In this document: piece by piece, positions 28,485 through 37,637 of the stretch
Layout of the letters: every line of letters starts with the position of its first letter
How positions within the stretch are numbered: position 1 is the stretch's first letter
IMG/VR virus record: IMGVR_UViG_3300040801_006071
Location: 1 to 51,988 of that record
Direction: 5' to 3' (one strand)
Source of the DNA: a virus
DNA: 51,988 nucleotides
The notes under the pieces: model-generated
Told to the model about the DNA's origin: nothing
Database searches by the model: none
What the model saw: the letters and a program-made list of their open reading frames with translations, nothing else
Translations under genes and position numbers: made by a program

Positions 28485-30468
28485 CCGGCAAAGCCCGGCG
28501 GAATTGGCCGCGCGCTGGCGCGAATACCCCGATACGGCTGGTTTGCCCGGCCCGCGCGACCCGTATGTGACGCCATACATGGTGCCATTGGCCAATGCGG
28601 TGGTATCGGGCCGGTATGAACGCGCGGTGGCGGCCACGGCGGCGCAATCGGGTAAAACCGATACCGCGCTTGATTTGATCTTGCACCGACTTGATCAAAA
28701 GCCCGCGCCGATCATTTTCGCCGGCCCGTCGGCGGAATTTAACCGCGATCAATTTGAACCGCGCCTGACCGAAATGTTGACGCAATGTGCAAACCTGAAT
28801 GAAACCTTTCTGCGCGGTAAGAAAGAAAAAAAGACCCTTAAACAGGTGGCCGGTGTCACGATCCGTCTGGCCAGTGGGGCGTCATCAACCGCGCTGAAAT
28901 CAAACCCTGCCGCACTGGCCTTCATTGATGAGTATGACGAAATGGCGGCCAACATTCGCGGCCAGGGCGATGCGCTTAATCTGGTTGAGGTGCGCGGCGA
29001 TACCTATGCCGATTCCATCACGGTTGTGACCTCAACCACCAGCCGCGGCGTTGTGGAAACCGAAGAACAGGTCGTTGGCCATGATGACAACGGTGCCCCG
29101 ATCACATTGGAATTTTGGGCAAAGGGGGATGTGACCGAAATTGAAAGCCCGATCTGGCGTTTGTTTCAGGAAGGCACACGCCACCACTGGGCATGGCCCT
29201 GCCCGCATTGCGGTGTGCCGTTTATCCCGATGCGTAAACACCTGCACTGGGATCAAGGCGCCACCCCCGCCCAGGCCCGGCGCAGCGCGCATTTGGTATG
29301 CCCCAATAATGGCTGCATCATTGAAGAAGGCACGCGCGGCGAAACAAAGGCCGCCATGAATGCGCGCGGTTTTATGATCGCGCCAGACCAAACGCTTGAT
29401 GACGTTGCCCAAAACCGCAACGACCCCGAAAACGCCACCTATTCACAATGGTCATCGGGGCTATGTTCGCCTTTTGTAACATGGGGCCAACGGGCCGAAC
29501 GGTTGCTTAAGGCCGAAATGTCGGGCGAGGAAGACAAGATACAAACCGCCGTCAACGCCAATTTCGGTGAAATGTACGCCCCCGGCGTGACTGGCGATAT
29601 GCCCGATTGGAAAGCGTTGTTAGATCACCGCAAAGATTATGCGCCCGGCCAAATTCATAACGGCATTTTGCGCGTGGTTATGGGCGTCGATGTGCAAAAA
29701 CGCGGTCTTTATTATGTCATCCGTGGGTTTGGGGCGCGGGGTACATCATGGATGATCCGCTATGGGTATCTAATCGGGGAAACCGCCGAACAGGATGTTT
29801 GGGAACAATTGGCCAATATCATGCTATCGCCCATTGCCGGGGTGCATATCGAAAAGGTGTTTGTCGATGCAGGCTATCGCCCTGACAAACCCAATGCAGG
29901 CAGTGTGCACCGTGTTTATGATTTTGCGCGGCAATATTCATTTGTGGTGTCGCCCTGCAAAACCCGCAGCAATACCGGCGGCAAGCCCTATTCGGTTAGC
30001 AAGATTGAGGTCAAACCCGATGGCAAACAACGGCCCTTTTCCATCAATCTGGTTAGCCTTGATCCAGATTTTTTCAAAAGCCTTGTCCATTCGCGCATCA
30101 AAACACCCTTGGGGAGGCCCGGCGCGTTTTACCTGCACAAAGAGGCCGATGACGAATACGCCAAACAGGTGTTGTCCGAGGTGCGCCTAATCAAAGCGGG
30201 ATCTACAAAACCCGAATGGAAACCCATACGGCGCGACAATCACCTGTTTGACTGCGAAGCCTTATGCGCCGCCGCCGGTTACACCCTAAACGTGCAGGCC
30301 ATACCCGAAGGCGTTGAACGTATGTGGGGTGAGGTTGAAACCAACACCGCCCCGCAACAACACGCGCCTGAACCCGATCAAGCCACCGATCAAAAGCCGC
30401 CAACAGACACCAAAGACGATTTACGCAATCGCTTTCGCCGCTTTGGGGCTCGTCCCCGGCCGAGGTAA
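28402..30468 (+). CDS. terminase large subunit (GpA family)
   Basis: This is a 688-residue ATPase-nuclease that packages DNA into proheads. The Walker A-like ATPase segment is AATAAQSGKTDTALDL, with Walker B AALAFIDEYDEMA. There is a zinc-type CPHCGVPF...CPNNGC segment and a C-terminal RNase H nuclease with MGVDVQKRGLYYVI, VFVDAGYRPD and DNHLFDCEALC. The length matches the lambda A family. The start is uncertain: ATG 28402 has AGAGG upstream and overlaps the small subunit by 83 bases; TTG 28447 is the alternative. Confidence 0.92.
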   Translation: MSSTVFQTKLNGRQGLLWRAAKIFRSSDRQSPAELAARWREYPDTAGLPGPRDPYVTPYMVPLANAVVSGRYERAVAATAAQSGKTDTALDLILHRLDQKPAPIIFAGPSAEFNRDQFEPRLTEMLTQCANLNETFLRGKKEKKTLKQVAGVTIRLASGASSTALKSNPAALAFIDEYDEMAANIRGQGDALNLVEVRGDTYADSITVVTSTTSRGVVETEEQVVGHDDNGAPITLEFWAKGDVTEIESPIWRLFQEGTRHHWAWPCPHCGVPFIPMRKHLHWDQGATPAQARRSAHLVCPNNGCIIEEGTRGETKAAMNARGFMIAPDQTLDDVAQNRNDPENATYSQWSSGLCSPFVTWGQRAERLLKAEMSGEEDKIQTAVNANFGEMYAPGVTGDMPDWKALLDHRKDYAPGQIHNGILRVVMGVDVQKRGLYYVIRGFGARGTSWMIRYGYLIGETAEQDVWEQLANIMLSPIAGVHIEKVFVDAGYRPDKPNAGSVHRVYDFARQYSFVVSPCKTRSNTGGKPYSVSKIEVKPDGKQRPFSINLVSLDPDFFKSLVHSRIKTPLGRPGAFYLHKEADDEYAKQVLSEVRLIKAGSTKPEWKPIRRDNHLFDCEALCAAAGYTLNVQAIPEGVERMWGEVETNTAPQQHAPEPDQATDQKPPTDTKDDLRNRFRRFGARPRPR

Positions 30469-30471
30469 ACC

Positions 30472-32070
30472 ATGACACGACCTGCCCTTGTTCAAGCTGA
30501 TGGCATCAGCCCATTAATCGCGCCTGCAAATACCGGGTCTGGGTTTGTGCCCATCCCGCGCAGTGAATTTATGCGCGGCGCAAAGGGCAGTGGCGCGCAA
30601 TGGCAACCGGCCCTGCGGTCAATCGCAGATGATGTGGATGCCGCGTGGGAACCGGCGGTCGCGCGTGCCACTGATCTTGTGCAAAATTCAGGCTGGATTT
30701 CGGGCATGTTTGATCAGGCCGTGTCAAACACGGTTGGGTCGGGGTTACGCCTGCGCTGTGCGCCTGAAAACGACCTAATCGGCATGGATGAGACACAGGC
30801 CCAAAAGTGGCGCAATATGGTCGAACGTCGTTGGGGCCTGTGGTCAGAAACCGCCATTGAATGCGATATTGAGGGCCGCCGCACCATCGCGCAGATGCAA
30901 GAGGCCGCGTTTCGATCATGGCTAAGCACCGGCGAAATCCTTGGTGAATTGGTGTGGCGCAAACGCTTTGGGTCGCAATGTGGCACCAAACTGCGCCTGC
31001 TGCCGCCAACCAAATTGTCACTGGAAAGTGATGCGTTCAAACGCACGATATCGGGCGTGGTTGTGGATGGGGATGGGTTCCCCATCGGGTATATGGCCCG
31101 CAAACGCCGGTTTGGTGCCATAGATACAGGCCATCACACCGTGCGCGTGCCTGCGCGCGATGCTTATGGGCGGCCAAAAGTGATCCATGTCTTTGTTGGC
31201 TTGCCCGGTCAGGTGCGCGGTATCACACCTTTGGTACCCGTGATGAAGGTGGCAAAACAGTTTGACCAACTGGCCGATTCAACCTTGTTGGCGGCGTTAA
31301 TCCAAACGGTGTTTGCCGCCAATCTGCAATCAGACGCCCCAAGCGAAGAGGCACTGGCCGGGTTGCTAACCCCGCAAGAGGCACAGGTTTTAGCCGCGCA
31401 AGGCGTTTCCCCGTTTGAGGCATGGGCCGAAATGCAGGCAGGCTGGGCCGATGCAAACGCGATTGATATCGGCATTGGCGGGCGGGTGGTTAGCACCTTT
31501 CCCGGCCAAAAGCTTGAATTTCTATCGCCCAATCAACCGCAATCATCCTACAAGGAATTTGCGTTGCATTTATTGCGCGAAATGGCGCGTTGCCTTGGCC
31601 TGACCTATGAAAGTGCGACCGGCGATTATACCGGCGCGACCTATTCATCGGTTCGAATGGCAGTGAATGAGATTTACCAAATCACATTGGCCCGCCGTAA
31701 ATTCGTGATCGCACCGTTCTTGCAGCCGATCTATGAGGCCTGGCTTGAAGAAGAAATCGCCACAGGCCGTATTGGCTTTCCGGGCGGCTATTCTGCCTTT
31801 TTGGCCAACCGCGTTGCGGCCTGCCGGGCACAATGGATCGGCGCGCCCAAACCCGTGGCCGATGACCTAAAGGCGGCAAAGGCCCATCAGGTTTACCGCG
31901 ATATGGGCGTGATGACAGATGAAATGATCGCCAATGATTTGGGTGTGGATATCGAAGATGTCTATGCACAACGCGCGCGTGAGGCCGATTTGCGCGACGT
32001 TTACGGCCTGCACATCCCGGCAAACGGCCCTGCCCTTTCTAATGACGAAAAGGATGATGAGGATGAGTAA
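30472..32070 (+). CDS. portal protein, lambda B family
   Basis: This is a 532-residue protein forming the dodecameric channel at one capsid vertex through which DNA enters and leaves. Family features are WQPALRSIADDVDAAWEPAV, then LVQNSGWISGMFDQAVSNTV, GSGLRLRC, a LRLLPPTKLSLESDAF segment and the strongly conserved MARCLGLTYESATGDYTGAT followed by YSSVRMA. The acidic C-terminus (SNDEKDDEDE) overlaps the next gene by 8 bases. The gene begins 3 bases after the terminase stop. Confidence 0.93.
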   Translation: MTRPALVQADGISPLIAPANTGSGFVPIPRSEFMRGAKGSGAQWQPALRSIADDVDAAWEPAVARATDLVQNSGWISGMFDQAVSNTVGSGLRLRCAPENDLIGMDETQAQKWRNMVERRWGLWSETAIECDIEGRRTIAQMQEAAFRSWLSTGEILGELVWRKRFGSQCGTKLRLLPPTKLSLESDAFKRTISGVVVDGDGFPIGYMARKRRFGAIDTGHHTVRVPARDAYGRPKVIHVFVGLPGQVRGITPLVPVMKVAKQFDQLADSTLLAALIQTVFAANLQSDAPSEEALAGLLTPQEAQVLAAQGVSPFEAWAEMQAGWADANAIDIGIGGRVVSTFPGQKLEFLSPNQPQSSYKEFALHLLREMARCLGLTYESATGDYTGATYSSVRMAVNEIYQITLARRKFVIAPFLQPIYEAWLEEEIATGRIGFPGGYSAFLANRVAACRAQWIGAPKPVADDLKAAKAHQVYRDMGVMTDEMIANDLGVDIEDVYAQRAREADLRDVYGLHIPANGPALSNDEKDDEDE

Positions 32071-32359
32071 CACCCCACAGGCATCCCCGCCCGCACCGGG
32101 TCACATTCCCGATCTTGAAACCCATCCGTGCGAACGGGCCGCGGCCTTGCGTGCGCGGCGTGACAAGATCATCACGGGCGATGGTTTGGCCGAATATGAC
32201 GCCGAACAGGGCAACGGCGTGCGGCGGCGCGTGCGATATAGCGCCGCCGATCTGCCCCGCCTTGACGCCGAAATCCGCACCGCCGAGGCCGCCTGCCGCC
32301 GCCATAAAGGCCAAAAACCCCGCCAATTTGCGGCCACACCCAAAGGAAGGGGATGGTAA
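32063..32359 (+). CDS. gpW-like head-tail joining protein
   Basis: This is a 98-residue small basic protein whose gene lies between portal and capsid protease. It contains AALRARRDKIITGDGLAEYD, followed by RVRYSAADLPRLDAEIRTAE. The 'G..ev.y...dl..l...i..le' arrangement matches gpW-type head-tail connectors that stop DNA leakage and accept the tail. The ATG overlaps the portal stop codon, and its stop shares a base with the next ATG (TAATG). Confidence 0.75.
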   Translation: MSNTPQASPPAPGHIPDLETHPCERAAALRARRDKIITGDGLAEYDAEQGNGVRRRVRYSAADLPRLDAEIRTAEAACRRHKGQKPRQFAATPKGRGW

Positions 32360-33681
32360 TGCCAACACAATTGCCCCGCATTAGCGCGCGCATCTTTGGC
32401 CAACCGTTACTGGTGACGCCAGAGGCCGCCCAACAGGTGGCCGATTTCCTGTGCCAAACCAACCGTGTTGAATTTGGTTTTGATATTGAGGCCGACCACC
32501 TAACCGCCGATCAGGTCGAATCCCGCACCGGCTTTGTTGGCACCCATCGCCGCCAAGATGGCGCATTCAGCCTTACCCGCCGCGAAAATGGTGTTGGCAT
32601 CATCAAAATCCATGACAAGCTAATCAATCGCGGATCATGGATCGGGGCCAGCAGCGGCCTAACCTCTTACGAAGGGATTGAGGCCCAGATTGACGCCGCG
32701 CTAAAAGATGACGAAGTGCATTCGATCATCCTTGATATCAACAGCCCCGGTGGCGAAGCCCCCGGAATGTCAGCACTTGCCCTGCGCATTCGCCAGGCTA
32801 ACGAGGTCAAGCCGGTGGTGGCCGTCGTCAATGCGGTTGCAGCCTCGGCCGCCTATGGCATTGCCTCTGCGGCCAGTGAAATTGTGGTGTCTGATACCGC
32901 CGTTCTTGGGTCAATCGGGGTTGTGTTTGTCCATGCTGACCGTGGCAGCCAAATGGAAAAACAGGGCGTCAAGGCAACCGTGATCCATGCGGGGGCACAT
33001 AAGGTTGATGGCCACCCGTTTGGCCCATTGACCGAAAGCGCCAAGGCCAATCTGCAAGACATGATAAACGCCCATTACAAGGCCTTTATCAATACTGTCG
33101 CGGCTGGTCGGGGTGATCGTTTTACCGCGCAAGACGCAATGGCAACCGAGGCGAAAACATATCTCGGCCAAGAGGCCATAGAGATCGGCCTAGCCGACCG
33201 CATGGCGTCTTTTGATCAAATCCTTTCCGAACTTCAAACCAACGCCCCTTCGGGCATATCTCAGGAGATTACGACAATGGCAGGCACAACATCAGGCACC
33301 GGCGCAAAGGGCGACGGCAAAATTTACACACAGGCCGAAATGGATGCGGCAATCACCAATGCCAAGGCCGAAGGCCTGTCTGATGCCACCACACGCATCG
33401 GTGCGATCCTTGATAGTGATGAGGGCAAAGCAAACCCCGCATTGGCCGCGTATTTCGCATTTAAAACGCAAATGGATACACAGGGTGCCAAAGCCGCCCT
33501 TGCCGCAGCCGGCCCGGCCACACCGCCCAATAATGCGACGCCCAACACCATCCCCACGCCTGAACAACGCGCCCATGATTACCCTGAAATGGGGTCAAAT
33601 GACCCAACCCCAACCACCCATGCGCCCAGCCAGAATTACGGTTGGGGCGATGTTGTGGCCGAACATAACAAAAACCACTGA
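32359..33681 (+). CDS. S49/ClpP-fold capsid protease with C-terminal scaffold (lambda C-like)
   Basis: This is a 440-residue protein. Residues about 75-290 are a signal-peptide-peptidase A (S49) domain: HSIILDINSPGGEAPGMSAL, then VVNAVAASAAYGIASAASEI with the nucleophile Ser in AVAASAAYG, and SIGVVFVHADR. It matures the prohead. After a short linker comes a scaffold-like region rich in Ala and Lys that ends in a Pro/Thr/Asn tail. An internal start (33277) should make the scaffold alone. The ATG at 32359 is preferred over 32353 because GGAAGGGG lies 6 bases upstream. Confidence 0.88.
   Translation: MPTQLPRISARIFGQPLLVTPEAAQQVADFLCQTNRVEFGFDIEADHLTADQVESRTGFVGTHRRQDGAFSLTRRENGVGIIKIHDKLINRGSWIGASSGLTSYEGIEAQIDAALKDDEVHSIILDINSPGGEAPGMSALALRIRQANEVKPVVAVVNAVAASAAYGIASAASEIVVSDTAVLGSIGVVFVHADRGSQMEKQGVKATVIHAGAHKVDGHPFGPLTESAKANLQDMINAHYKAFINTVAAGRGDRFTAQDAMATEAKTYLGQEAIEIGLADRMASFDQILSELQTNAPSGISQEITTMAGTTSGTGAKGDGKIYTQAEMDAAITNAKAEGLSDATTRIGAILDSDEGKANPALAAYFAFKTQMDTQGAKAALAAAGPATPPNNATPNTIPTPEQRAHDYPEMGSNDPTPTTHAPSQNYGWGDVVAEHNKNH
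33277..33681 (+). CDS. nested capsid scaffold protein (lambda Nu3-like)
   Basis: This is an in-frame internal start within the protease gene. ATG 33277 is preceded by a consensus ribosome site AGGAG (33263-33267) 9 bases upstream, at exactly the domain border before MAGTTSGTGAKGDG. The 134-residue product (IYTQAEMDAAITNAKAEGLS, then helical region and Pro-rich tail) would be the free scaffold, as Nu3 is to C in lambda. The ribosome site and frame are seen; expression is inferred. Confidence 0.6.
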   Translation: MAGTTSGTGAKGDGKIYTQAEMDAAITNAKAEGLSDATTRIGAILDSDEGKANPALAAYFAFKTQMDTQGAKAALAAAGPATPPNNATPNTIPTPEQRAHDYPEMGSNDPTPTTHAPSQNYGWGDVVAEHNKNH

Positions 33682-33730
33682 TCCCAACGCCAATCTTTAA
33701 CGCAACACCAAGGTTTCAAAGGAAAAAACC

Positions 33731-34114
33731 ATGACAATGCTGACCGAACCCCGCCACCCCGGTGAGGCAATCCTGTCTGAGGCGAATGGCAACCGATCCC
33801 GCGATAATATTATCATTCCTGCAGGCACAGGCGTTGTGCCCGCAGGCACAGTTTTGGGTGAAGTAGCCGCAAATCCCGGCCAGTTCGTGCCTTCGCCGCA
33901 CGCTGTCGTCACCGGCCTTGAAGGGGCCGAAACCGCCAGTGCCGTGAACATTCACACCGTGGATGCAACCAATACCGACCGTGCCGTTGCCGCCATCACA
34001 CGCGATGCCGCGCTAAACGGATCATGTCTGGAATATGACACAACCGTTGATGACCCGGCCAAACGCGCCGCAAAGGCCGCGCAACTCAAAACGCAGGGCA
34101 TGATCGTACGCTGA
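33731..34114 (+). CDS. head decoration protein (lambda D-like)
   Basis: This is a 127-residue protein: MTMLTEPRHPGEAILSEANG, then NIIIPAGTGVVPAGTVLGEV and a C-terminal KRAAKAAQLKTQGMIVR. This is the standard layout of lambda D-family trimers that stabilise the expanded capsid. It lies directly between the protease/scaffold and the major capsid gene, the conserved order in lambda-like heads. Confidence 0.9.
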   Translation: MTMLTEPRHPGEAILSEANGNRSRDNIIIPAGTGVVPAGTVLGEVAANPGQFVPSPHAVVTGLEGAETASAVNIHTVDATNTDRAVAAITRDAALNGSCLEYDTTVDDPAKRAAKAAQLKTQGMIVR

Positions 34115-34168
34115 TCTGTGCCACATACCATAAATCCCCCACCTATACAGGCTAACGGAGACATGCAG

Positions 34169-35182
34169 ATGTTAGACATCTTTAACAACAACGCCTTTGG
34201 CGTGACGGCCCTGACCGATGTGGTCAATGATATGCAATACCAATCAACCCGCATTCAGGATATGGGCCTGTTCCGGCCATCCCGCATCCCCACGACATCT
34301 ATATCGATTGAACGCATCGGCAACACATTGCAATTGGTCACACCAACCCCACGCGGCGGGCCGGGCGAAACGCGGGATACGCCCAAGCGGTCGATGAAAT
34401 CCTTTACCATCCCGCATTTCCAACGCGATTGGAATGTTTACGCGGATGAAGTGCAAGGCGTGCGCCAAATTGGATCAGAAACCGCATTGCGCACTGTGCA
34501 GGGCGTGGTGGCCGACCGCATGGGCGAACAATTGGATGATTTCGCCATCACCGAAGAACACGCCCGCCTAGGCGCCGTAACCGGGATTGTCACCTATGCC
34601 AATGGCCAAACCCTTAATCTATTTGCCGAATTTGGTGTATCACAACTGGCAGAGATCAATTTTGACCTCGGCACCAAAAAAGACGGCGATTTGCGCAAAA
34701 CATGCACCGATACGATCCGCGATATGCGCCGCCAGTTGGGTAATGTTGGATTTAGCCATATTCACGCCTTTGCGGGGGATAATTTCTTTGACGATCTTTT
34801 GAAAAACCCCGAATTGCGCGCCACATATGAAGGGTGGTCTGAGGCCAAAATTCTGCGCGAAAGTTATGTGGGGCCAAATCGTGGATCAAACCCAATTCTT
34901 GAATTTGGCGGCATCGTCTGGGAAAATTATGGATCGGTTCATGATGGCGGCGTTGGTATTGAAACCGACAAGGCGCATTTCTTTCCCATGGGTGTGCCCA
35001 ACCTGTTTCGCACCTATTATGCGCCGGCCGATTATATCGAAACGGTCAATACGCGTGGTCGCCGCCTGTATTCCAAACAATGGCCAATGCCCAATGACAA
35101 GGGCATCAATGGCGAAATGCAGACAAACATGCTGCAACTGTGCACGCGGCCCAAAACCTTGATGAAGGGCCGCCGGGCGTAA
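34169..35182 (+). CDS. major capsid protein (lambda E family)
   Basis: This is a 337-residue protein. Family features are the start MLDIFNNNAFGVTALTDVVN, then YQSTRIQDMGLFRP and TTSISIERIGNTLQLVTPTP. Next come the 'FTIPHFQRDWNVYADEVQGV' segment and the C-terminal GSNPILEFGGIVWENY with FRTYYAPADYIETVNTRG. It forms the icosahedral shell with the HK97 fold. GGAG lies 8 bases before ATG 34169; ATG 34163, two codons upstream, is possible but too close to the ribosome site. Confidence 0.92.
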   Translation: MLDIFNNNAFGVTALTDVVNDMQYQSTRIQDMGLFRPSRIPTTSISIERIGNTLQLVTPTPRGGPGETRDTPKRSMKSFTIPHFQRDWNVYADEVQGVRQIGSETALRTVQGVVADRMGEQLDDFAITEEHARLGAVTGIVTYANGQTLNLFAEFGVSQLAEINFDLGTKKDGDLRKTCTDTIRDMRRQLGNVGFSHIHAFAGDNFFDDLLKNPELRATYEGWSEAKILRESYVGPNRGSNPILEFGGIVWENYGSVHDGGVGIETDKAHFFPMGVPNLFRTYYAPADYIETVNTRGRRLYSKQWPMPNDKGINGEMQTNMLQLCTRPKTLMKGRRA

Positions 35183-35212
35183 CCCTTAAATCTATTGAAA
35201 GAACGCAGCGCG

Positions 35213-35617
35213 ATGACTTCAACCTTTGACGAAATTGACGCGGCCGGTCAGGCCGTGATTTGTGATCATTTGGGCGAAAGTATCGCGCTGCTTGGGATGG
35301 ATGGGGGCGATTATGCGCGCGGGCCTGACCCCGCGCGGCCTCAGGTTGCAACACGCGGTGTTGTTTCACTTGCCCCGCGCATAGGCAAGATATCACAAGG
35401 GTTAGATAATGCCAAAACACGGCGCATCCATGCCAGCAGCGAAATCTGGATGACGGGGCAGAATTTTAACGCCCTGCCCTGGCAGCCCAGAAAAGATGAC
35501 ATCGCCCTGATTAACCCCGGCACCACAGGCGAAAAGCGGTTTCGTATCGCGATGATCCTGCCAAGTGGCATGGGGGATGTTCAATTGATCATAAACGAAG
35601 AAAGCACCCCCGCATGA
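35213..35617 (+). CDS. head-tail connector-like protein (lambda FII position)
   Basis: This is a 134-residue protein: MTSTFDEIDAAGQAVICDHL, then an ATRGVVSLAPRIGKISQGL segment and a beta-rich C-terminus (EKRFRIAMILPSGMGDVQLI). It sits after the capsid gene, where head-tail joining proteins such as FII are found, and its small beta-barrel look agrees with that. No diagnostic motif is seen. Its stop overlaps the next start (ATGA). Confidence 0.6.
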   Translation: MTSTFDEIDAAGQAVICDHLGESIALLGMDGGDYARGPDPARPQVATRGVVSLAPRIGKISQGLDNAKTRRIHASSEIWMTGQNFNALPWQPRKDDIALINPGTTGEKRFRIAMILPSGMGDVQLIINEESTPA

Positions 35618-36354
35618 GCAGCCTTGTCGCCATGGCCCTGCGTCTTTCGGCGCGCCGCTTGATTGAGGGCGCAACCTATGCCGATATGCGCGTTCACGAT
35701 AGCGCCATCGCACCCATTGATCATATGGCCTTTGATGAGGGCAAGGATGAACCCTTTATCGTGATCTCAACCGAAGATGAAAATGCCACCGATATTGACG
35801 GGCGGGATGTCACCGGGGGCAACCGCACGATTGATTTGGTGATCGAAGTCGCAATCGCCCATGCCGTCGCGGCGCAAGGCCCCACACCGGCGGGCGCGGG
35901 CACTGGCCCAAATATCGTGATCCCCGCCACGGATTCGGGGTTTGAAATATCGCTTGGGTTGATATCGCGCCAAATCATGCGCGCGCTTTTTGAACAAAAA
36001 ACAAACCCCTGGGATGCAGTGTTCAAACGCTTTTGCCTCAGCGTGGACAAGATTACCAACAAACGTGGGGTCGGCGCGAATGATGAGGCCCGATTTGCCG
36101 CGCGGCAAATCGTGATCACCATCATGGCCCCGCATGAACCCCATTTCGGCCATGATCCCAGCCCCGGTGATATATGGGCGGATTTTCTAACCCAAATCGA
36201 CACGGATGGGGAAATGGCCCCCCTATCGCCTTTGATCCGGCAAAGCATCACCGGCACCCCGCCCATCGCCCCACCCGACAGGGCGCGCGCCGATCAGGGC
36301 CTATCGGATGATGCGGCGGCCAAAATAGGCATCACCATCCCCGGTGTGCCGTGA
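35614..36354 (+). CDS. tail completion/terminator-like protein
   Basis: This is a 246-residue protein. The N-terminus (SSLVAMALRLSARRLIEGAT) leads to the acidic MAFDEGKDEPFIVISTEDEN, then GGNRTIDLVIEVAIAHAV. An ARQIVITIMAPHEPHFGH segment and a C-terminal Pro-rich tail follow. The pattern of a short-chain tail-terminator protein (U/gp-like, beta-sheet with a helix) is suggested by position between connector and baseplate genes. The family is not certain. It is coupled by ATGA to the connector. Confidence 0.55.
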   Translation: MSSLVAMALRLSARRLIEGATYADMRVHDSAIAPIDHMAFDEGKDEPFIVISTEDENATDIDGRDVTGGNRTIDLVIEVAIAHAVAAQGPTPAGAGTGPNIVIPATDSGFEISLGLISRQIMRALFEQKTNPWDAVFKRFCLSVDKITNKRGVGANDEARFAARQIVITIMAPHEPHFGHDPSPGDIWADFLTQIDTDGEMAPLSPLIRQSITGTPPIAPPDRARADQGLSDDAAAKIGITIPGVP

Positions 36355-36378
36355 CCTTTGCAAAGACCGAGGCATAAA

Positions 36379-36924
36379 ATGTCATCACAAATTGAATCAT
36401 TGGTCCATCGCGTTGCCGCGTTGGAACGGTTGGCGCGTGGCAATTGCCGCCAAGGCACCGTGGCGCAGGTTGACCCCGCCGCCGGCACCGTGCGGCTGCG
36501 CTTTGGTGGCAACGAACATGGTGATTATCTTTCTGCGCCCATTCCTTACGCACAAACCGCAGGCGCCATGCGCATTCATTCCCCACCAAGCGTAGGCCAA
36601 CAAATGATGACCATGGCGCCGGGTGGTGACCTAAGACAGGCGATTGCAATGCCGCTTGGGTTTTCATCGGCCACACCAAGCCCAAGTGGCGCAGGAAACC
36701 AGCACGTGATGACGTTTGGGTCTGCGACACTCACGCTGAGCGCAGGCAGTCTTACAATAAAAATTGGTGGCAGCACAGTGGTGATTGATGCATCGGGCCT
36801 AACCGTCAATGGCAATCTTGTCGTTGCAGGCGGCGGTGTCACCAATAACGGCAAAGATATCGGAAGCACCCACACCCATGGCGGTATTCGTTCGGGTGGT
36901 TCTTCAACCTCACCCCCAAATTAG
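36379..36924 (+). CDS. baseplate assembly protein V / tail spike
   Basis: This is a 181-residue protein with an N-terminal helix (SSQIESLVHRVAALERLARG), an OB-fold domain (GTVAQVDPAAGTVRLRFGGN, then APIPYAQTAGAMR) and GEQM-type SVGQQMMTMAPGGDLRQAIA. Its C-terminal repeats ASGLTVNGNLVVAGG form a beta-helix tip ending STHTHGGIRSGGSS. That HTHGG ending binds iron in P2 gpV spikes. It punctures the outer membrane. Confidence 0.9.
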   Translation: MSSQIESLVHRVAALERLARGNCRQGTVAQVDPAAGTVRLRFGGNEHGDYLSAPIPYAQTAGAMRIHSPPSVGQQMMTMAPGGDLRQAIAMPLGFSSATPSPSGAGNQHVMTFGSATLTLSAGSLTIKIGGSTVVIDASGLTVNGNLVVAGGGVTNNGKDIGSTHTHGGIRSGGSSTSPPN

Positions 36925-36935
36925 GAGATTACGGG

Positions 36936-37208
36936 ATGGCAAAAGATACGATTCAAGACCTTATCATGGCACGACAAGATGACCCACGCGCCTTGCGCGG
37001 TGCGATTGTGATTGTGCATGGCAAACCACGATTAACATTCGGCGCGGTTGGCAATCACCGCCGCGTTTCGGTCGAAATCAACGGCAATTCCGTAAAACTG
37101 GCCGATGATCCGCGCAAAGGGCCAGACCTGCCACCCGATGATCAGGCTGCGGACGATACCGATACCACGAAAAAAGACGCAGACACCCCAAAACCCAAAG
37201 ACACTTGA
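36936..37208 (+). CDS. hypothetical baseplate-module protein
   Basis: This is a 90-residue protein. The N-terminal 55 residues form a small domain (LRGAIVIVHGKPRLTFGAVG); the rest is a charged Asp/Lys/Pro/Thr tail (DDTDTTKKDADTPKPKDT). A strong ribosome site (AGGAG) precedes the ATG. It lies between the spike (V) and W genes. No family is recognised. Confidence 0.6.
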   Translation: MAKDTIQDLIMARQDDPRALRGAIVIVHGKPRLTFGAVGNHRRVSVEINGNSVKLADDPRKGPDLPPDDQAADDTDTTKKDADTPKPKDT

Positions 37209-37220
37209 AAGAGGTGACAC

Positions 37221-37637
37221 ATGTCCGGATCGGTTGGATTAGACGCCCTGAATGTCGATTTTGACCGATCCACGGGCGAAACCTTGGTGGGTTGGCCTGC
37301 GGTCGCGCAAAACATTCGCGAAGGGTTTTTAACAGGGTTAGGCACCCGCATCATGCGCGAATATTACGGGTCACTTGTGCCGCAAACATTGGGCCGAAAC
37401 ATATCACAAGACACAATGCTTGGCCTAACCGCAAGCATCATCGCCTTTTTAGATGTGTTTGAGCCGCGGTTTCGCGTCACCCGCGCGGTGCCGACCCATT
37501 TAACACGTGGCGGCGTCGTAGGCATCGAAATCAGGGGCGAATACATGCCGCTGGCTTTGCTTGGCGATGATACCGCAAGCGGCCTGAGGCAGGTCAGTGT
37601 TCAACTGGCCGGGCCAGATATTGGGGGTGTTTTATGA
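37221..37637 (+). CDS. baseplate protein W (gp25-like)
   Basis: This is a 138-residue protein. The GPW/gp25 features are the AQNIREGFLTGLGTRIMREY segment, followed by YGSLVPQTLG and a later FEPRFRVTRAVP segment. In P2 and T4 this protein is part of the inner baseplate wedge and helps start sheath assembly. GAGGTG lies upstream of the ATG; the stop overlaps the J start (ATGA). Confidence 0.93.
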   Translation: MSGSVGLDALNVDFDRSTGETLVGWPAVAQNIREGFLTGLGTRIMREYYGSLVPQTLGRNISQDTMLGLTASIIAFLDVFEPRFRVTRAVPTHLTRGGVVGIEIRGEYMPLALLGDDTASGLRQVSVQLAGPDIGGVL

